A stretch of DNA of 64,000 nucleotides from Bugula neritina (Eukaryota; Bryozoa; Gymnolaemata; Cheilostomatida; Bugulidae), in contig OZ037765.1 of the NCBI GenBank assembly GCA_964035545.1, positions 21,646,495 through 21,710,494 of the forward strand, in the 5' to 3' direction. Below are positions 1 to 15,200 of the stretch, one piece after another. The position numbers and the translations under genes were made by a program. Every line of letters starts with the position of its first letter. Within the stretch, counting starts at the first letter, position 1. Under the pieces are notes generated by a model that worked only from the letters and a program-made list of their open reading frames with translations, searched no databases and had not been told where the DNA came from.

Positions 1-213
1 TTGCATGTTCAGTCACTATGTAAATTATATAAGTAACGGTCAAGTAATATGCTGCTGATACATGAAAAAAAGATTTCGTAATGTTCTAAACAAGAAAAAA
101 TAAAAAAGTGTTAATCGCATTTAACCTCAGCGATTGCAATTTTATTCCCCCATTGTTAAATAAAGATAGGATTTAATTGGAAAATCTAATATGTGTTACG
201 ATAATTCAGGAAC

Positions 214-3200
214 CTTTGTCAAGAGTCTCGGAGGTGAGGGAGCCTGCTCTTTCTGGAGACGCGTCCCCCGGGTCTTCTGGTAACTCTTCGTAAGCAGCAG
301 ATGGACCAGGGGAGTCGGGTGCAGGTGCCGCAGCCTCACCTGTGAGTTAAAACACCAGAATACTTTCACCATTCCCCTTTGCATTAACAGTTTAGTCACA
401 GTGTTGTGTCAAGTAAGACCATTTTTTTATTACTCCAGTGTTTTGATCTTGCCTAGTTAGTACTTCTAATGTTGGTAAAGCTAGCTGCATGTGAGTTCCC
501 AGTTTACAATGTTCATGGCTACATTCTGTAGAGGGACAGCAAGTTTGTTTCTTCACTCAACTAAATACTTATTACTGTACATGAACGTACTTTTGTTTCA
601 AAAGCTTATATAACCTCATGTTTACAATTATGTATTACAATATACTAATACACCATATTAATCTTGGCAGTTGAGAATTATGGTAAAAACTAGTTCCACT
701 AAAAAGTGTACACCGATGTAAGTTTTTGAGGGCAGTCTGGTTTCTCAAGCTCCTTGGTGTGTGGGCAGCTGAGCTCAGAGGGATCAGACAATATTTGACC
801 GGCTGCTAGGCTCCAGTTTGAGCTGAAGAGATCAAACTGGCTCAGAGCAACTGCAGTGAAACTTTGCTATGTTTCCATGTCTTGAACTGGCTGCAGTCAA
901 ACTGAGATGGATACATGGAAAACTGGTTGTTCGATGCTACTCTACACACGTTATTTTAGCAACTACAAAAGGCAAAACAGTACAACTTTACCATCGTCAA
1001 CATTTTCAGCCACAGCTTGTGGTTTAGCGCCTTGTTTGCCTTTTTCTGTTTGCTTGAGTGAGGCCTCCATGCCCAAATCAAGGGTAGCAACTAGCATCTG
1101 CGAAGTCAACACAGCATGATAAACAAATCAGAAAGACTAACTTCAGCTAACCATCAGGGCATCAGCAGATTAGCAACATGACAATCATACCCAATTACAT
1201 GTATGACTAAAATTAAGATTCTTATGGTCCCACCTTCATTGGATTAACTTTTTCTTTGCTGGATGTGATTGAAAGGTCCATTACAGTGTCTTCACTGTCC
1301 CAGGTAGTTGTTTCATCTTCACTTTGATCTTCAAACATCGTCTCGTCTGCAGATCTGATAACTACAATGTAAGCATTATTATTTCAATTTCTGTACAATT
1401 TTTTTTTATTTTCCTACTGACTATCTTATTAGATGTATTGCTTAATTACTATCTATAAATACTTGATAGGTTTGAAAATGACAATGTATGGGATGAAATT
1501 AATATTAATCCAAATTATGTAGCTATTATGTGAAAAAAACAAACAAAAATCTATGCTTCTTGGCAAGAAAATAGACAGGATAAAATGAAAAGCTTATTAA
1601 AAACATGCAGCCTAAAATCACGCATGTTCACACTCACAAATGTTTCAAATACAATACATGCGTTAAAATCTTTCAACAGTTGAATGCATACGTTTTAAAC
1701 AACTCAATAGGTGATGGAAAAGGGTATAGTTGATGTGTGAAAAAACTAGAACTGTAGACACTGTAATAACAGATTGATATTATAAGGACGACATGAAGCG
1801 GTGTGTTCATTTTTACCTTTTAATTTGGTACCTGGTTGCAAAATTTTGCTATAATTAGTATCAGTTTCTAAAGATTGTCAAAATATAGATCACTAGAAAA
1901 TCAATTGAAGATATATCCTGTACCGTTGAAGTGAGTCCATTCTTCTCGGGATAGTCCTCCTTCCAACCTCAGTGTCCTCAATCTGATTCTCTCCAACTTC
2001 CTGCTGATATGCGTCAACTCTTTTTCTCGTAGTTGCTGCTCTTTTGCGATTCTTCTGTTGGACATCAAGTTGATCAACTCAGCACCTCTACATAACCACA
2101 ACATGTAGTAAGAAATCGGTGAGTGTCACTCTACCCTTTAGTCATTAAATTAAAAATAAAAAAAGAAAATTCCAACGGTGGGTGTTGCTATATCTATTTT
2201 GCCTACTTTAAAAGAAACAAATATTTATTAATTGTCTTTCTATAACTACTGGATCATCGTTATAATGTTCATTAATAGCTCAATCGAAATAGACAACAGC
2301 TGTAATTAGATGAGTTTTTGTAATTTGGAGCTGTCTTTTTCAGGGACAGAAGTACAAAGTTGAAGCTAGCCTCTAAAGTAATGCCCTATCCACACTACAC
2401 TTATAAGTGAGCATCCATCTTCGCAATTCAACATTGTTTCATTATTTAGAACACCACAACCATGTAGACTGCTAAGTCTACTTTTAGCAATATGTTTGCT
2501 CAGTAGTAGTGATCAACGCTTACTTAGCTGTAATATGAAATGGGCATAAGATTCAAAATAAACTAATCAATTAAATTTCCAACTTTTCACTGAAATTGTT
2601 CTGAGAAACCATTTACCTGATAAATTATTACATAAAATCATCTATTAAAATTTCTACATAAATTATATCCATCGATGCTGGAATATTAAAATGTTTATCA
2701 AGCCACTACCTAGAGGCTAGAGTAGATTGGGCTCTTTCTTCACAGATAACGACGAGAAAGTATGTGGACATGAAAATCCTCCTCTGCACAAGCAGTAATG
2801 TGAAACATACGATATCCCATGTCAGCCCAGCTTCTTTCTGACTGACGCCACAAGTTTCCAATGAGCTTGTACCTAGAAATACCATATTTGTAGTATTAAG
2901 CAAGTAAACATTTTTCTTAGCTAAAAACAGCTGTGTGAATGACCCCAGATACCTTCAAAAATAAAAGTTCAAAGGTTTTCAAAAGTTCTTTGCTAAAAGT
3001 ACATCAACACATGTCTATCTCTTAGAGGCGAATATACACTTACTTGGAAAACTTGGGTTAAGACATTTGATGCTAAATAATTCAGGGAGATAGCACTGAG
3101 AGCCCCCGGTGCTTGAACTGCCTGGGGGGACAACTTCATCCATATATACACAGCCTACTAGTTGCAAGACAGTCTTCAGTAATATAACAGTGAAGTTATA

Positions 3201-6200
3201 GTAGACTAGGGCATTCCACCTGCAAGCGTAAACAATAATACTTAATTTCCCTTTTTACTCTGAAAGGACCGACATGCAAACTACCTATAGACAGTTAAAC
3301 ACACATATACACATGGCCAACAAAGTTTTACTAGTAAATATAGCATTGTTACTGCTATTTCAAGGTTACCTAGTCCTCCTATACTGCAATATATTCAATA
3401 TATGTGAATAGCCTTACGTCCTCATAACAGATTTCCTTTCTTTGATTGTAAAGTCCAGTCCATACCAGAAGAAGTAGAAACAGAATATGAGGTAACCGAA
3501 GCAGTAGAGGTTGATGTTCTGTGTGCCAGTGATAAACAGTATGCATATGCAAAGCCAGAATGAGTACACAAATACACCCGACATTATCACATCGACTACG
3601 TTCCTGAAATTAACAAAACACCATGATTAGGCTGCTTCAGATTCCAACATTTGAACACTGTGAACTGAAAAATACTAATAGTAAAATATGCGAAGAGATA
3701 GTAAAAAATATTTCATAGTTGTAATCAACATCTCTCTCTTACCTAACTTTACAATATTGTTATGTTACAATACTATAATATATTCAACCACTGAACAGTT
3801 TAGCAAATGATCAAAGATAAGCAAGATCTAATTTTGATGTTTTGTGAACCAATCAGCTACCTTTTATTATCAATGAAATCATGCATATCTTTAAATGCAT
3901 CCGGAGGCCTTCGCCCAAGTTCTTCATTATCACCAGCAGCTATAATTGTTGGGTGGCCCTCAGTACTTTCCATGATAAATACCCGCCATTGTAGAGCAAC
4001 AAACAGGAGCTGAATGCAGTCAGCTTAAAATGAAAAGAGTTAGCAGATATTAAAGCAATTTCAACAACATAAAACATGCTACAGTAGTAGCCTAACAAGT
4101 TGATGATGCCAGATATACTTACAACACATACATCACTATAAACTATCAATGCCAATCAGCATTGTATTCATAGATTATAAACTCAACTTACCCAAGAGAA
4201 TATTCACATCTGGAGGACGTTGATAGTCAGGTAGAAACAGCCAAAGCCGAAAATAATCATTAAGCAAGGGCCCAGCCCAAGGGTAGTCTGCAATAAACAA
4301 AACAGAAAGTGGATAAAAATTGTTTCAACATCTACATACTCCTTGACATATTATAGTGAAACCTTTCACTCAATATAGGTTACTACAGTATGAAAAGGAG
4401 ATCAGCTTGATATGATGATAAGCAGCAACATATACAAGCTAAACTCAGTAACAAAGCAGCTAAGAAAAAACTTGCCATGGCATAAGGTAGTGGGAAGGCC
4501 AAGAGCTGAGAAATACTGAGCAGGAAGGAGTAGAGCTAAGACTACGAGGTATATAAACCAAACTCTTCGCACATATCTCCGTCTGTACATGTTCAGCAAG
4601 AGTAGTATTCCTAGCACCAGGATGTAGAAGCAACCAATCACATCTTGTCTATACGACACCACAATCACTGAAACTAGTGTGCAGATCTGAAAATAGACGC
4701 ATACTACAGTATAACTTTGACTTATATCAACGGTGACCACCTTTACTAAATAAAAGTACAACAATTTCACATTATTGTTTAATTAAAGCTGAGAACATAA
4801 GTGAAAATACCACTGATTATACCTGTATACATAATTTGTTTTTTTTTTTTTATAATTTACAAGAGCAGAACAAGCAATTAGAAAAGAAACATAGTAACAA
4901 ATAACAGTATATCAAAATAAGCTGTCGGAAATGATGATGAGGCCCAGTGCGAAATAGCATGGCTAGTGGTACGCGGGCCCAATGTTGGCATTACCATACA
5001 AGGCACCACAGATCACTCAACAGAGTGGAGGTGATGCCTCAATTCCGCTTTAAATTTACCAAGTGGCTGTATAATCTTTAAAAATTTAGGCAACTTATTC
5101 CACAGTGCAGATATTACATAATTTGAGGTGCGTTGACCAGCAAATGAGGAATAAAATGGAACAGGAAGAGATTGCAACTGATGACGAGTAGTATAGTGAG
5201 AGTGTGTCGAAAAGCTTTCTGAATAGAAGATTTTATGAGCTTTAATTAGCAGTTTGTATTTGTACAACTTGTCAACTGGTAAAATGTCTGATTTCCTAAA
5301 CAGGTCTTTAGAATGGTATCCAAAAGGCTTGCGGTGAATTATTCAAATTTCAAACCATACTTTAAAAAACGGAAGCTTATCCAATGACATAGCAGTATAG
5401 TGTTTAATATCAGAATACATAGCTGGCAGATATTCTAGACATTTAGATGCTGCCTCAGCAATTCGCTTCAATCTCATACTCCACAATAGCGTAACATATA
5501 CACAACATATACACTTGTGAAATATACCAAATGTCTAGAAAACCTAAACCAGGTTATCCACAAATTACATATATTCCATATCAAGCTGTTCAACTAAAAG
5601 AGTGAAATATAAACGAATCTTATATATTTTATAAGGAGAAGAATGACTTGTTTATAGCCATTTCAAACTTGTACCTCTAATCCAAATCGAATAAATCCGT
5701 AGTTGATGAGATATCCAATCAGTTCAATGAAGCTTGAATCTAAGTGTTTCTTCTTAATGCCAGGAAAGGTAACTCCAACAGGCATATTGCCGCCTTTATA
5801 GCAATAGTGGTCATGGAGTTTGAACAGGGCTAGAACCATGAGCGCCCCCAACACTGCCACATAACCCTGCAAGCAACACAAACTAATAAAAACTAATACA
5901 AATAAAGACATAGCATTCTAATTAACAGTCTGAAAAACAAAAAATATAACTAATTACAGCATTTTTGAAACTTTGTAGCAACCGTAATCAACGATAGAAT
6001 GAAACTCACTCCAATATAGTAAGGCAAAGAGTCTGTGTATTCACCAGTGTTTACTGGCAGTGTACGTAAACCTAGCCATTCAAAGCTGTCTTGCACGCCC
6101 TGGAAATGTTCATCTGTAGATGGTACAGTCATATTGCCCACAACATCCGTGCAGTTCTTCATAAGCAAAGACTTGGGCACTGTTTCCAGCTTTTCAATGA

Positions 6201-9200
6201 TAAACAGAAAACTGACGTTATATTCTATACAAAACATCATCATGTAGTTTGCTTAAAGGTTCATCACAATGTTAAACATGCAATAGCCAAGTAGATAAAA
6301 TAGCAGAAGCAAATTCAAATATATTTCCACGGCAAGACTCAAAGGCAAAAAATTTTACCTGAAATAACATCCGAGCCAGAATGATGATGCCAATCCAGAA
6401 CTGAGCTGACAACAGGCATATTTTATTCAGTTTGCTGACCGGATCAAAGAAAAGACTCAGATTGACTATTATAAGCAGCATAAGGCTGAGAGCTGATGCC
6501 TAAAACACAACAAGATGGTCAGAGGAACATAGATATACAGTAACTCGGTGTACAAATAAGCAGTTCACAGGCTAGTAAAATAAAGATTACTGTCTATATT
6601 TCAAATCATGGTTAGAAATTAGACACCTGCTAGTTGGAAAAATGTTTGATGAATAACAAAAACCTGTAAACACTAACAAGACTTTGATATATTCAACTTG
6701 GAAAGGAGAGCCAACCAGGATTTGACTACTTTTACTATGATAACATATAAATAAGAGTTATTAAGCTGCAAGATATACCTCTCTAGTGACAATCCAGCCA
6801 ACACCAATATATATTCCTTTATACATGTGTATAGTCATCAACCGGCATGTTGAATAAAATATACTACGGAAATGAGGCCGAATCCTGTAGTACAGGCCGA
6901 CTATGTCCCCTACAAACCCTCCATATTCGCTATCTGAAACATTGTAACATAATCTTATACATTGAAAAGCCATAAACTACTAGATTAACAAACTAACAAA
7001 CCAATCAATAATAGATATAATACGGTTCCCACAAGTTTATAAAGAATATCGACTAGAACTTGCTAGTGTTAGTGAAATGCACTACCTTGAGGTTGTCCTT
7101 CAAATTCACTCTGTGAATGAATCACTGCAGTCCTATAATAAAGACAAAATAAAACAAAAAATTTAAAGTTGCACTGAGAAACTCAAAGCTAAACGATATT
7201 CAAGTTACAAACTTTACAAGGACATCAGAACTAAACAGAACTTCTGATCTGACTGCTGAGCTATCAATATTAATAACACTTGTATAAATACTTGAAGTTA
7301 CTCACAAATAGTTGGGATGAGTAACTGCCATGAATCGCTTTTGGAAGATATGAAGTTGCAGCATTACAGCAATCAGCAAGAGTGCTGGAACTATGAGCCT
7401 GACTAGAAGCTTTAGACTGCCGTCTAAATCCTCCTGGTAGTTAATATTTGGGTTGAAACCCATGTCTTCCAACCTGAAACACGCAAATCCAAATCATGTG
7501 TTAGTTTTACTACTCAACAAATACTTGTATAACATAATATAAAGCAGATATTATGACAAACAGAAGAGAGTTGGTTATTTTTACCATTTATCTTCCAGGC
7601 CAGTAGCATTTTGGAAGCTGATGAGGACGTTGTGGAAAGAGAAGATATATATGATAAGCATTGCCAGGATAGAATAGATGGCCACTGTAACTAAAAAGAC
7701 TTGTAATGTGCGTCTCCAGAACTTGTAGTTGAGCTACAATACATAAAGTAATCACCAAGTAAACAAAATAGTTATATTACTAATGAAATAGTAAAATTGT
7801 ACGCTATTTTTTTCTTGTAACACATTTTTTAATGCCCCTCTACCGGAATAGGACAGAGGGGAGATAGGTGAGGAGCATAAAGAGAGCTATTCTACCATTT
7901 ATCAAAGATCCTGCCCGTTATGAAGTTGTCAATATAGAATCGGAAATCTTACACAAAAAACTAGTTTGAGCCAAAGCTAATAGTTTAGACTAGCAGGAAG
8001 AATAACTAACCTGGAAGGTAATAGCGGAGAACAGAAAAAATATCATGTAAATGAGTCTGTATATATAAGGCTCCTGTATAGCCATCAATAGGAGGAGAAT
8101 ATAGAAGCCAATTATCCAGTATTTGCTGAACCATTCCACTATTTTATTACCTACAGATATGAAGACGTGATGCACATGTGTACATATAATGTATAATGTA
8201 CACACACGTGCACGCACACACACAAACTTTGTAAACAAAAATTTTTCCAGACTACCAAATCTGCCATCTGCCGTCTTTCATTCTGCTTATTAACAAATAA
8301 AAATCAGAATCTAATTCATACTTTGATTTGGCATGAAGAAAAATAACTACAAACTTAAATTACTTATTGTATTAAACAGAATAATGAAAAAACACAAATA
8401 GCTTAAATATATATTTATATACAAGCACCTTAGGCAAACCCATGCGAAGTAGTAGAAGATGTTAATAAAAAACACTCGAGTGTTACACAAAGAAATACAA
8501 TGCTGAAACTCCACCATTTCAAAATGAGTTAGATTTGCAGAGTTAGTAAAATGCAAGCAAATAAGTAGCTTGTTAGTATACCTATGATTTGGAGATTGGC
8601 ATTATCCACGCTGTGAGCACGATTCATACGTGGAGTTCCCTCTAATAAATATATAGACTGGCATGCTAGAGATCATTGGGTTGTGCAGAGCATAGTAGAT
8701 GTAAGGAAGATTGCAAGTGAAATACATTTATTCAAAAAGATGCTGCATTTATAACACAGCCAAAGAAAACGCCAATAGCTAGGTCCCCATACTTCAAAGC
8801 AATGGAAGGTAATAATGTGCTGGAGCAACTGCAGCAAAATACTAAGCGATGCTCAGCTAATGGTCCAGAAGCTAATGTTATTGCTGTGCCAAGTAATGTA
8901 CATTGATACTAGAGAGAGTTTGTCATGGGTTTTTGCCGTTCTAACACTAAAGTATTCCACTAGTTGGCAGATTATGGAGGACTGTCTATAGTTGAAGGTC
9001 AGTTGCTCAAAATTATACAGGTACTCAAGATACTGGAGCCGTAATACTTCATAAAATTACTAGAAAAAATAATTGTACTTGTAGTATTCTAGTACCAGTA
9101 ATACATTTGGAACGCAGTAGTATCTGTGTACCAAAGAGTAGGATATTGTATCCCAGCACTGCTGGACACTGTATTTAAAAATCTAAATATAGTATAAACT

Positions 9201-12200
9201 TCAAAGTAAATTAAAATTACATCTTCATAAATGAATTCTATATTCTATTCTTGGATCTAGTATTTTCTTGTTGATGAAAATCAATGCCTTTATATTTTGA
9301 GAAACATAGGCGACAATGATGAAAAATATACTGCTTTTATGAGAAAAATGACTGATTTTAATTTTTAAAGCATAATAGCAGTGAATTTTTTATCAAAATA
9401 TAAGAAGCTTGTAGTTGGATTATACCACATATGGTATATGCACATAAAGAGATTTAACCAAAAACCAGCCCAATAAGCTGAGTGCAAACAGGTTAAAGCA
9501 TGGGAAGCAACAGATAGTGATAGGGGGAAAGTAAGAGCCATGTATTACCACCATCAGGAGAGGATATGCCGCTTCCATTGATAGGAGAAAGGCATAGACC
9601 TTCTTCATTGCGTTCACCCCTGAGACAGTTTTCACGACGAAGCTCTCTCAACACCACACAGAATGACATAGTGAACAGGATCTGTAATGCCAACATGTTG
9701 TCTGAAAGCTCACTTTAACACCTTATTTTAAATAAGTTTTACTTTTTTTTAACAAAACTGATACTAAATTAATCACACACACACACTACGTTTCCAAGGC
9801 TTTGCATTAGTTGAATAGATTTTCCATTCCATGTTTGGAAGCAGAGCAATGGAAACGCAGTGATAGTAAAACTATGTGAGCAACAAACTAGGCAAGATAT
9901 ACTACCAACCGTTATTATTTAAACTACATTTCTAGGTTTTCATTAACATTGTCAAAACAATGAGAATGAAGGAACTCCAAATTATATAAACTTATTCTGT
10001 TAGTAAATAAAATATTTGCCTGCCTACGAAGTATAACCTATAATTAATTTTGCTTCATGAGTTTGCTAACACCATGAGAAATTTTTCACCCTGTAAAATA
10101 TGCAACAATACGCACCTTCATCATGATTGCTACTGCAGGGTAAGTGTTTCTTGTAAGACCAATGGAAGGTATTATAAAGTTGTCTGATACATTGAAGAAG
10201 AGAGTTGTGTTGTAATCCGTGCCACCAAAATTAATGGCGCAGACATACTGAAGGATGGTGAGGGACACAGCATAGGTCACCAACAGCGGTGAACATATCA
10301 GAGATGCTTTGCGAGAATTCGGGAACACCCATAGCATACAGCCGAGTATGAGAAAGACAAACGCTGTCCAACTTGGGTAGATAACAGACCAAAACTATAA
10401 AAATTAAAATCAATTAAAATAACAAGAACAAAAAATGTGTATAAATATTAGAAATACTTTTAAATAATTTGAGAAGTAGATTTTTGAAAAGACAGAAATT
10501 ACAGGTATGATAAACTCACAAGCATAGCACAGAAGGCTAGCAAATAGCTGTTTCTAAGGACAAAATTGTAGATGGTGACCCAAACTTTTCTGACTTGCTG
10601 TGAATTGCCCAGGTCAGTTTCATCAGCATTATTCTCACCATCCTCTTGTGGTTCAGATTGCAGACCTTCATTGGTTACCACAGACTCGTAGTTGGGTTGC
10701 CTATCTACTGTCAACAGCTGCAAAAATAAATTATTCATAATCTCAGGATATGACCATTTAAAGAGCAATAGAGAAGTCATTGTACAGATTTTAAGTCCAT
10801 GACACAAAGCTTGAGCTGAATCTATTAGGCAACATGGATTAGCCACATACAATATCATAGCTTATACCAACTCCCATATTCCAGCTGCAAGTGACTTGGC
10901 TAGAATAACATACTTTTATAAAAAGTTTATAGATGCTGATTCATTTGAATTGGATTAGAGCAAATCTAGCTGATATTGTGCACATGGTGAACATCACTTA
11001 GAAGCAGTAGTGGAGAAATTGAGATAGCCTAAGTTCTTTAATTTCCTTATTAAATTTTGGCTTGGGGCACAACTTCTTTTGCTTCACTTCTAATCTAAAA
11101 CACAGGCTTTTCCCAATTTCTTCATTACTGTACCAAACTCGTAAACATAAAGCAAACTAATCTTCATGATCTACAGGATAATTTTCCTGAACAACAAAAT
11201 TATTTGTAAGTGTATTCTATGTAAAAAGTGCACATAACTCATCATTAACATTACAATAACTAACATAACCAGCAACATGAAGAGGACATCAACCAGCAAC
11301 AGAGTTTACACTTGTGACCAGCATAATTTAATACCAGTGAATCACACAATCATGATATTATAAGTTAAAAAACAGTGGTCAAATACTTTTGTTACTGGAT
11401 AAGTGAAATGAGATCTACACAAGGAAATTCGAAGCAATAGCTGCTTGGACTTGATGACCTAATGCCACGCAGCCATGTTGTGGCCTTATAAAAAGTTCGA
11501 TATTTATCAAGTACAGCCAACGCGGTAAAAATATATTCTTTTTGAATTTAGGAAAACAAAATGTTCAAAAATTTCAATGTTAAAAAACTTTTACCTCACT
11601 ACATATATCATGAAGTTCAATTGCCTGGTAGGTAAATGTTGGGTAAATACAGTAAATCTCAAACTTTCTAGAGATATTATAAACAAGTTTTTAGGCAAGT
11701 AGAAGACTAGTTCAACGCATAAAGGAGGTGCAATTGGTTTGAAAATTGAAATCAACAGGATTGGTACCAACACCCCAATTAGGCAGTACTTTTTCAAAAG
11801 CAAATAAAACGATTTGCTAGCAGAACTAAATCATTGCTTTATATTTCATTCGTTTATTGAACAGCTAGTGATAACCCCACAACATTTCCTGCGCACAAAG
11901 ACTAACTACTATTTAAAATAAGCGACAAAACCGAACCTGGTTTTCAGAACTCCTTAAGAACTCACTACGTCCAATTGGGCTTCGAAGGCTAGAGCCTGCA
12001 TCCTGCCACAGTGAAAACATTTCATTGATAAGCATAGGAGAGAAACACACCAATAATTCATATACATTGTGCAGACTGTGGGTTATCTAATGCACACATG
12101 CAACCCAATACGTATACAGTGTATAAACTATAACGCACACACATGATAGTATAAACTTTAAGCACCAAGTCTATGGCTATCAGGTGGACAACACAGCTGT

Positions 12201-15200
12201 ATTCATAGTTGTGTGCATGAAGGTAGCCATTACTTAGGTGTACAAGCCATTTTACATTCACTTCAATTTTTAAAACAACATCTGAGACAGAGAGGAATAA
12301 AGCAGAAGATGTGGTGTTAGTGTAGACTGTAGAGATTGCAGCGTTTCAAATAAATAACCAGCTCACAGAAACATAAAGTTATCACGTGTGACACAGACAT
12401 ATTACAGTATTCACACAAGCTACTAGATATCCTGTCAAAAAGATAACACTCCATAAACACACTTGAAGCAAACACGAAATATTTACACGTAACACGCTAT
12501 ATGCTAGTAGATAAGAATGAAAAATAGATTCCTATGAAGATAACTAGATTATTTTCAAACAAGCTTGCACATTGACAAAAAGATGAATATTGTTTTCAAC
12601 TTATTCTTCAATTCAATATAGAACAAAAAGATGGAAGAGGGATAGAATAACATAGCAATAGTATCACAACGATGACCATAATTAGCTCTAGAATATAGTG
12701 CAGACACTTGCTACTGCATACATTGTGAAGAAAGGAGAATGCACTATGGCAAGACTGTCGTAGCACTGCATTCCATTAGCCAATAGTTGTGTACAGCACA
12801 AAAGCCTGGGCCTATGCAGTGCTAATAACTATAGCATCATTACCTGAACTTCCAGTACTATCTAATTGGTGATGAGACAACATTTTAATATGCATGCTTT
12901 ATTATGGTACCACCATGCATTGATAGATATTATATATCATACCCTATATCTTAACACTACTTCGCAATTATTAAAAGATAGTAAGTCTAAGTCTAAAGGT
13001 ACAACTATTGCACACTTAGCAGAACATTGGCATTGAATGACTATGCAAATGCCTCAGTTAGCAGTAGCTGCTTGTAACTCTACCTTGAAATTCAACACAT
13101 TCAGTCAGACCTGGCACAAGCTGGAGCATTAAAAACTATACAGTCTGAGATTGAAACGAGGGAGAGGTGGATAGCACTTGGAGCAACTCAAGACACACTC
13201 TAGCATCTTCAAGTCGCACTGTCACACCCTCAAGTAACACAATAAGAGAAGAGAGAAACCTTACATCTATTACTCACCATTTTACTTCGGTGATATGCAA
13301 TATCCATGGAAAGGGCAATAAATGTGCAGAATAATGCTATTGGATTGGCAAAATATGGCCAGGAATGAGGCAGTATTGAAACACTCCATGGCTCACTGCA
13401 GCTTGTAGAAAACAATGGTGTCATCCCTAACAATCTACAACACAGATTGCTGACCTTAACCCTGGACCTAGCATTTATAGGATATTAATATTTAACTCAT
13501 TCGAATATACTGTTGCGTTGGTAAAACTGTAGCAAAAGTTAGAACTGTTTTACATTCCGAATATAATTAGTATATATTGCTGCGCATAGCTTTCCATTTC
13601 TCTTCACATTTCCTCATATGCTGGGAGTGTGCTTGTGTAACAATTGCAACTGAATCTTTGTAGCAGCAAAAAAGGAAAAACATTCAGATATAAATCTAAA
13701 ACTGATAAAAAAACATGCTAGTTATGTTAAACATCACCACAATATTCCAACTGATGACTACTCAGGGAATAATTAGGTCAATAAAAATATTGTGATATAT
13801 CTCTACATGAAGGGATGACTGCATTATTTAGCAACTGTTATAAATATTCATGCCTTTAGAGAAACCATTATATACACTGAATATACACTAATACAGTACC
13901 TGTTATAGAACATGTTCCCTGGAACAGTTAACCAAGAGCTCAAGAAGTTGAGTTGACAGAGATACAGCAAGAGCATGTGGAATATCAGGTATGCGAATAC
14001 AACCATCTTCAGCAATGCATAGGGTGTAGTCTTGAAAGCAAAATGTAGAGACCAACACAGGAGGATTCCAAAGAATACAAGAAAGTAGAATGCAGATATC
14101 ACAGAGGGCAGCATAGCACCAGAGACTCCTGAAATAATAACCGGCAGCATTATATGTAGACAGCACTATACTTAGACAGCATCATACAATAACTACAATA
14201 ACAACCTATCAGCTATCTCAAAACCAACAGTCAAGGATGAGTACCTAGCAGTAGAAATATCGTTACTTCTCCAAATGTCTCCACATATTTCTTTACAACC
14301 CCAGAGTTGTTGGCCTCTGTGGAGTTTGCTGGCTGGGTGGTGGGCAAATCAGCAGAGTTTGTTAAATGTTTGAGTACTTTGAAGGTGATGATGGCAACCA
14401 GCAGCAAAACGCCATCGGGCAGCAGAAGTCTGACAGACTGATATGCCTCAGCGGGAGGGGCATCGACCCTACAGGTAGAGACTTGTTGTATCTAATTGAA
14501 CTGCACTGAAAGTGAAGCTGACATGATATTCATCTCCAAACAGCTGCTCCAAAGAACTTATGAATTTAGTTGTTGTGAAAAACACAAGTTAGCATGATAA
14601 ACAGAACTTCTTAACCTAGCCCTATGAATCCTATTGAGGGTAAAATAAGAAAGTAAAGCTGGTTTGTCTTGCTATACTCTGATACACAAATGAATGCACT
14701 GTTTGAACTAAAAGCTCTTTAAATTTCATTGACATAAATAATCTTGCCAAGCATTACCTTTTAACTATAAATAAAATTAAAAGATCTATATAACAAAATC
14801 CTTAATTTATTACAACAAAAATCTATAATGATTCCATTATTATTAAAAATTTCATACCTTTGAAAACCAATTAGCTGCAATACATCTGTGAGCTGACCTA
14901 AAACACATTAGCAAATCAGTAAGCTTCAGTGCATACTACAATATTCAGTCAAACCTATGGTAAAGTGGGACTCACTATCACATTACAAAAGCTTCACTAG
15001 AGTTATAAAATTTAAAAAATAACTTTAGCCATTATATTTCCTCATAAACAAAACTTATAAATAGTTAGATGACATGTGTAAAGTTAAGTAAATCTTACAG
15101 GAATTGGTGCTGGCAACCAGCACGTCTCCGTAATGTTCCTGATGAACAACAGCATATAGACCAAGGTATAAGTGGAAAATAGCCTGTGCCACAACTACCA

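Noticed and set aside
5013-5267. Additional Piezo exon
   Set aside because: The sequence matches a LINE polymerase tail, and Piezo exons 20 and 21 join without it.
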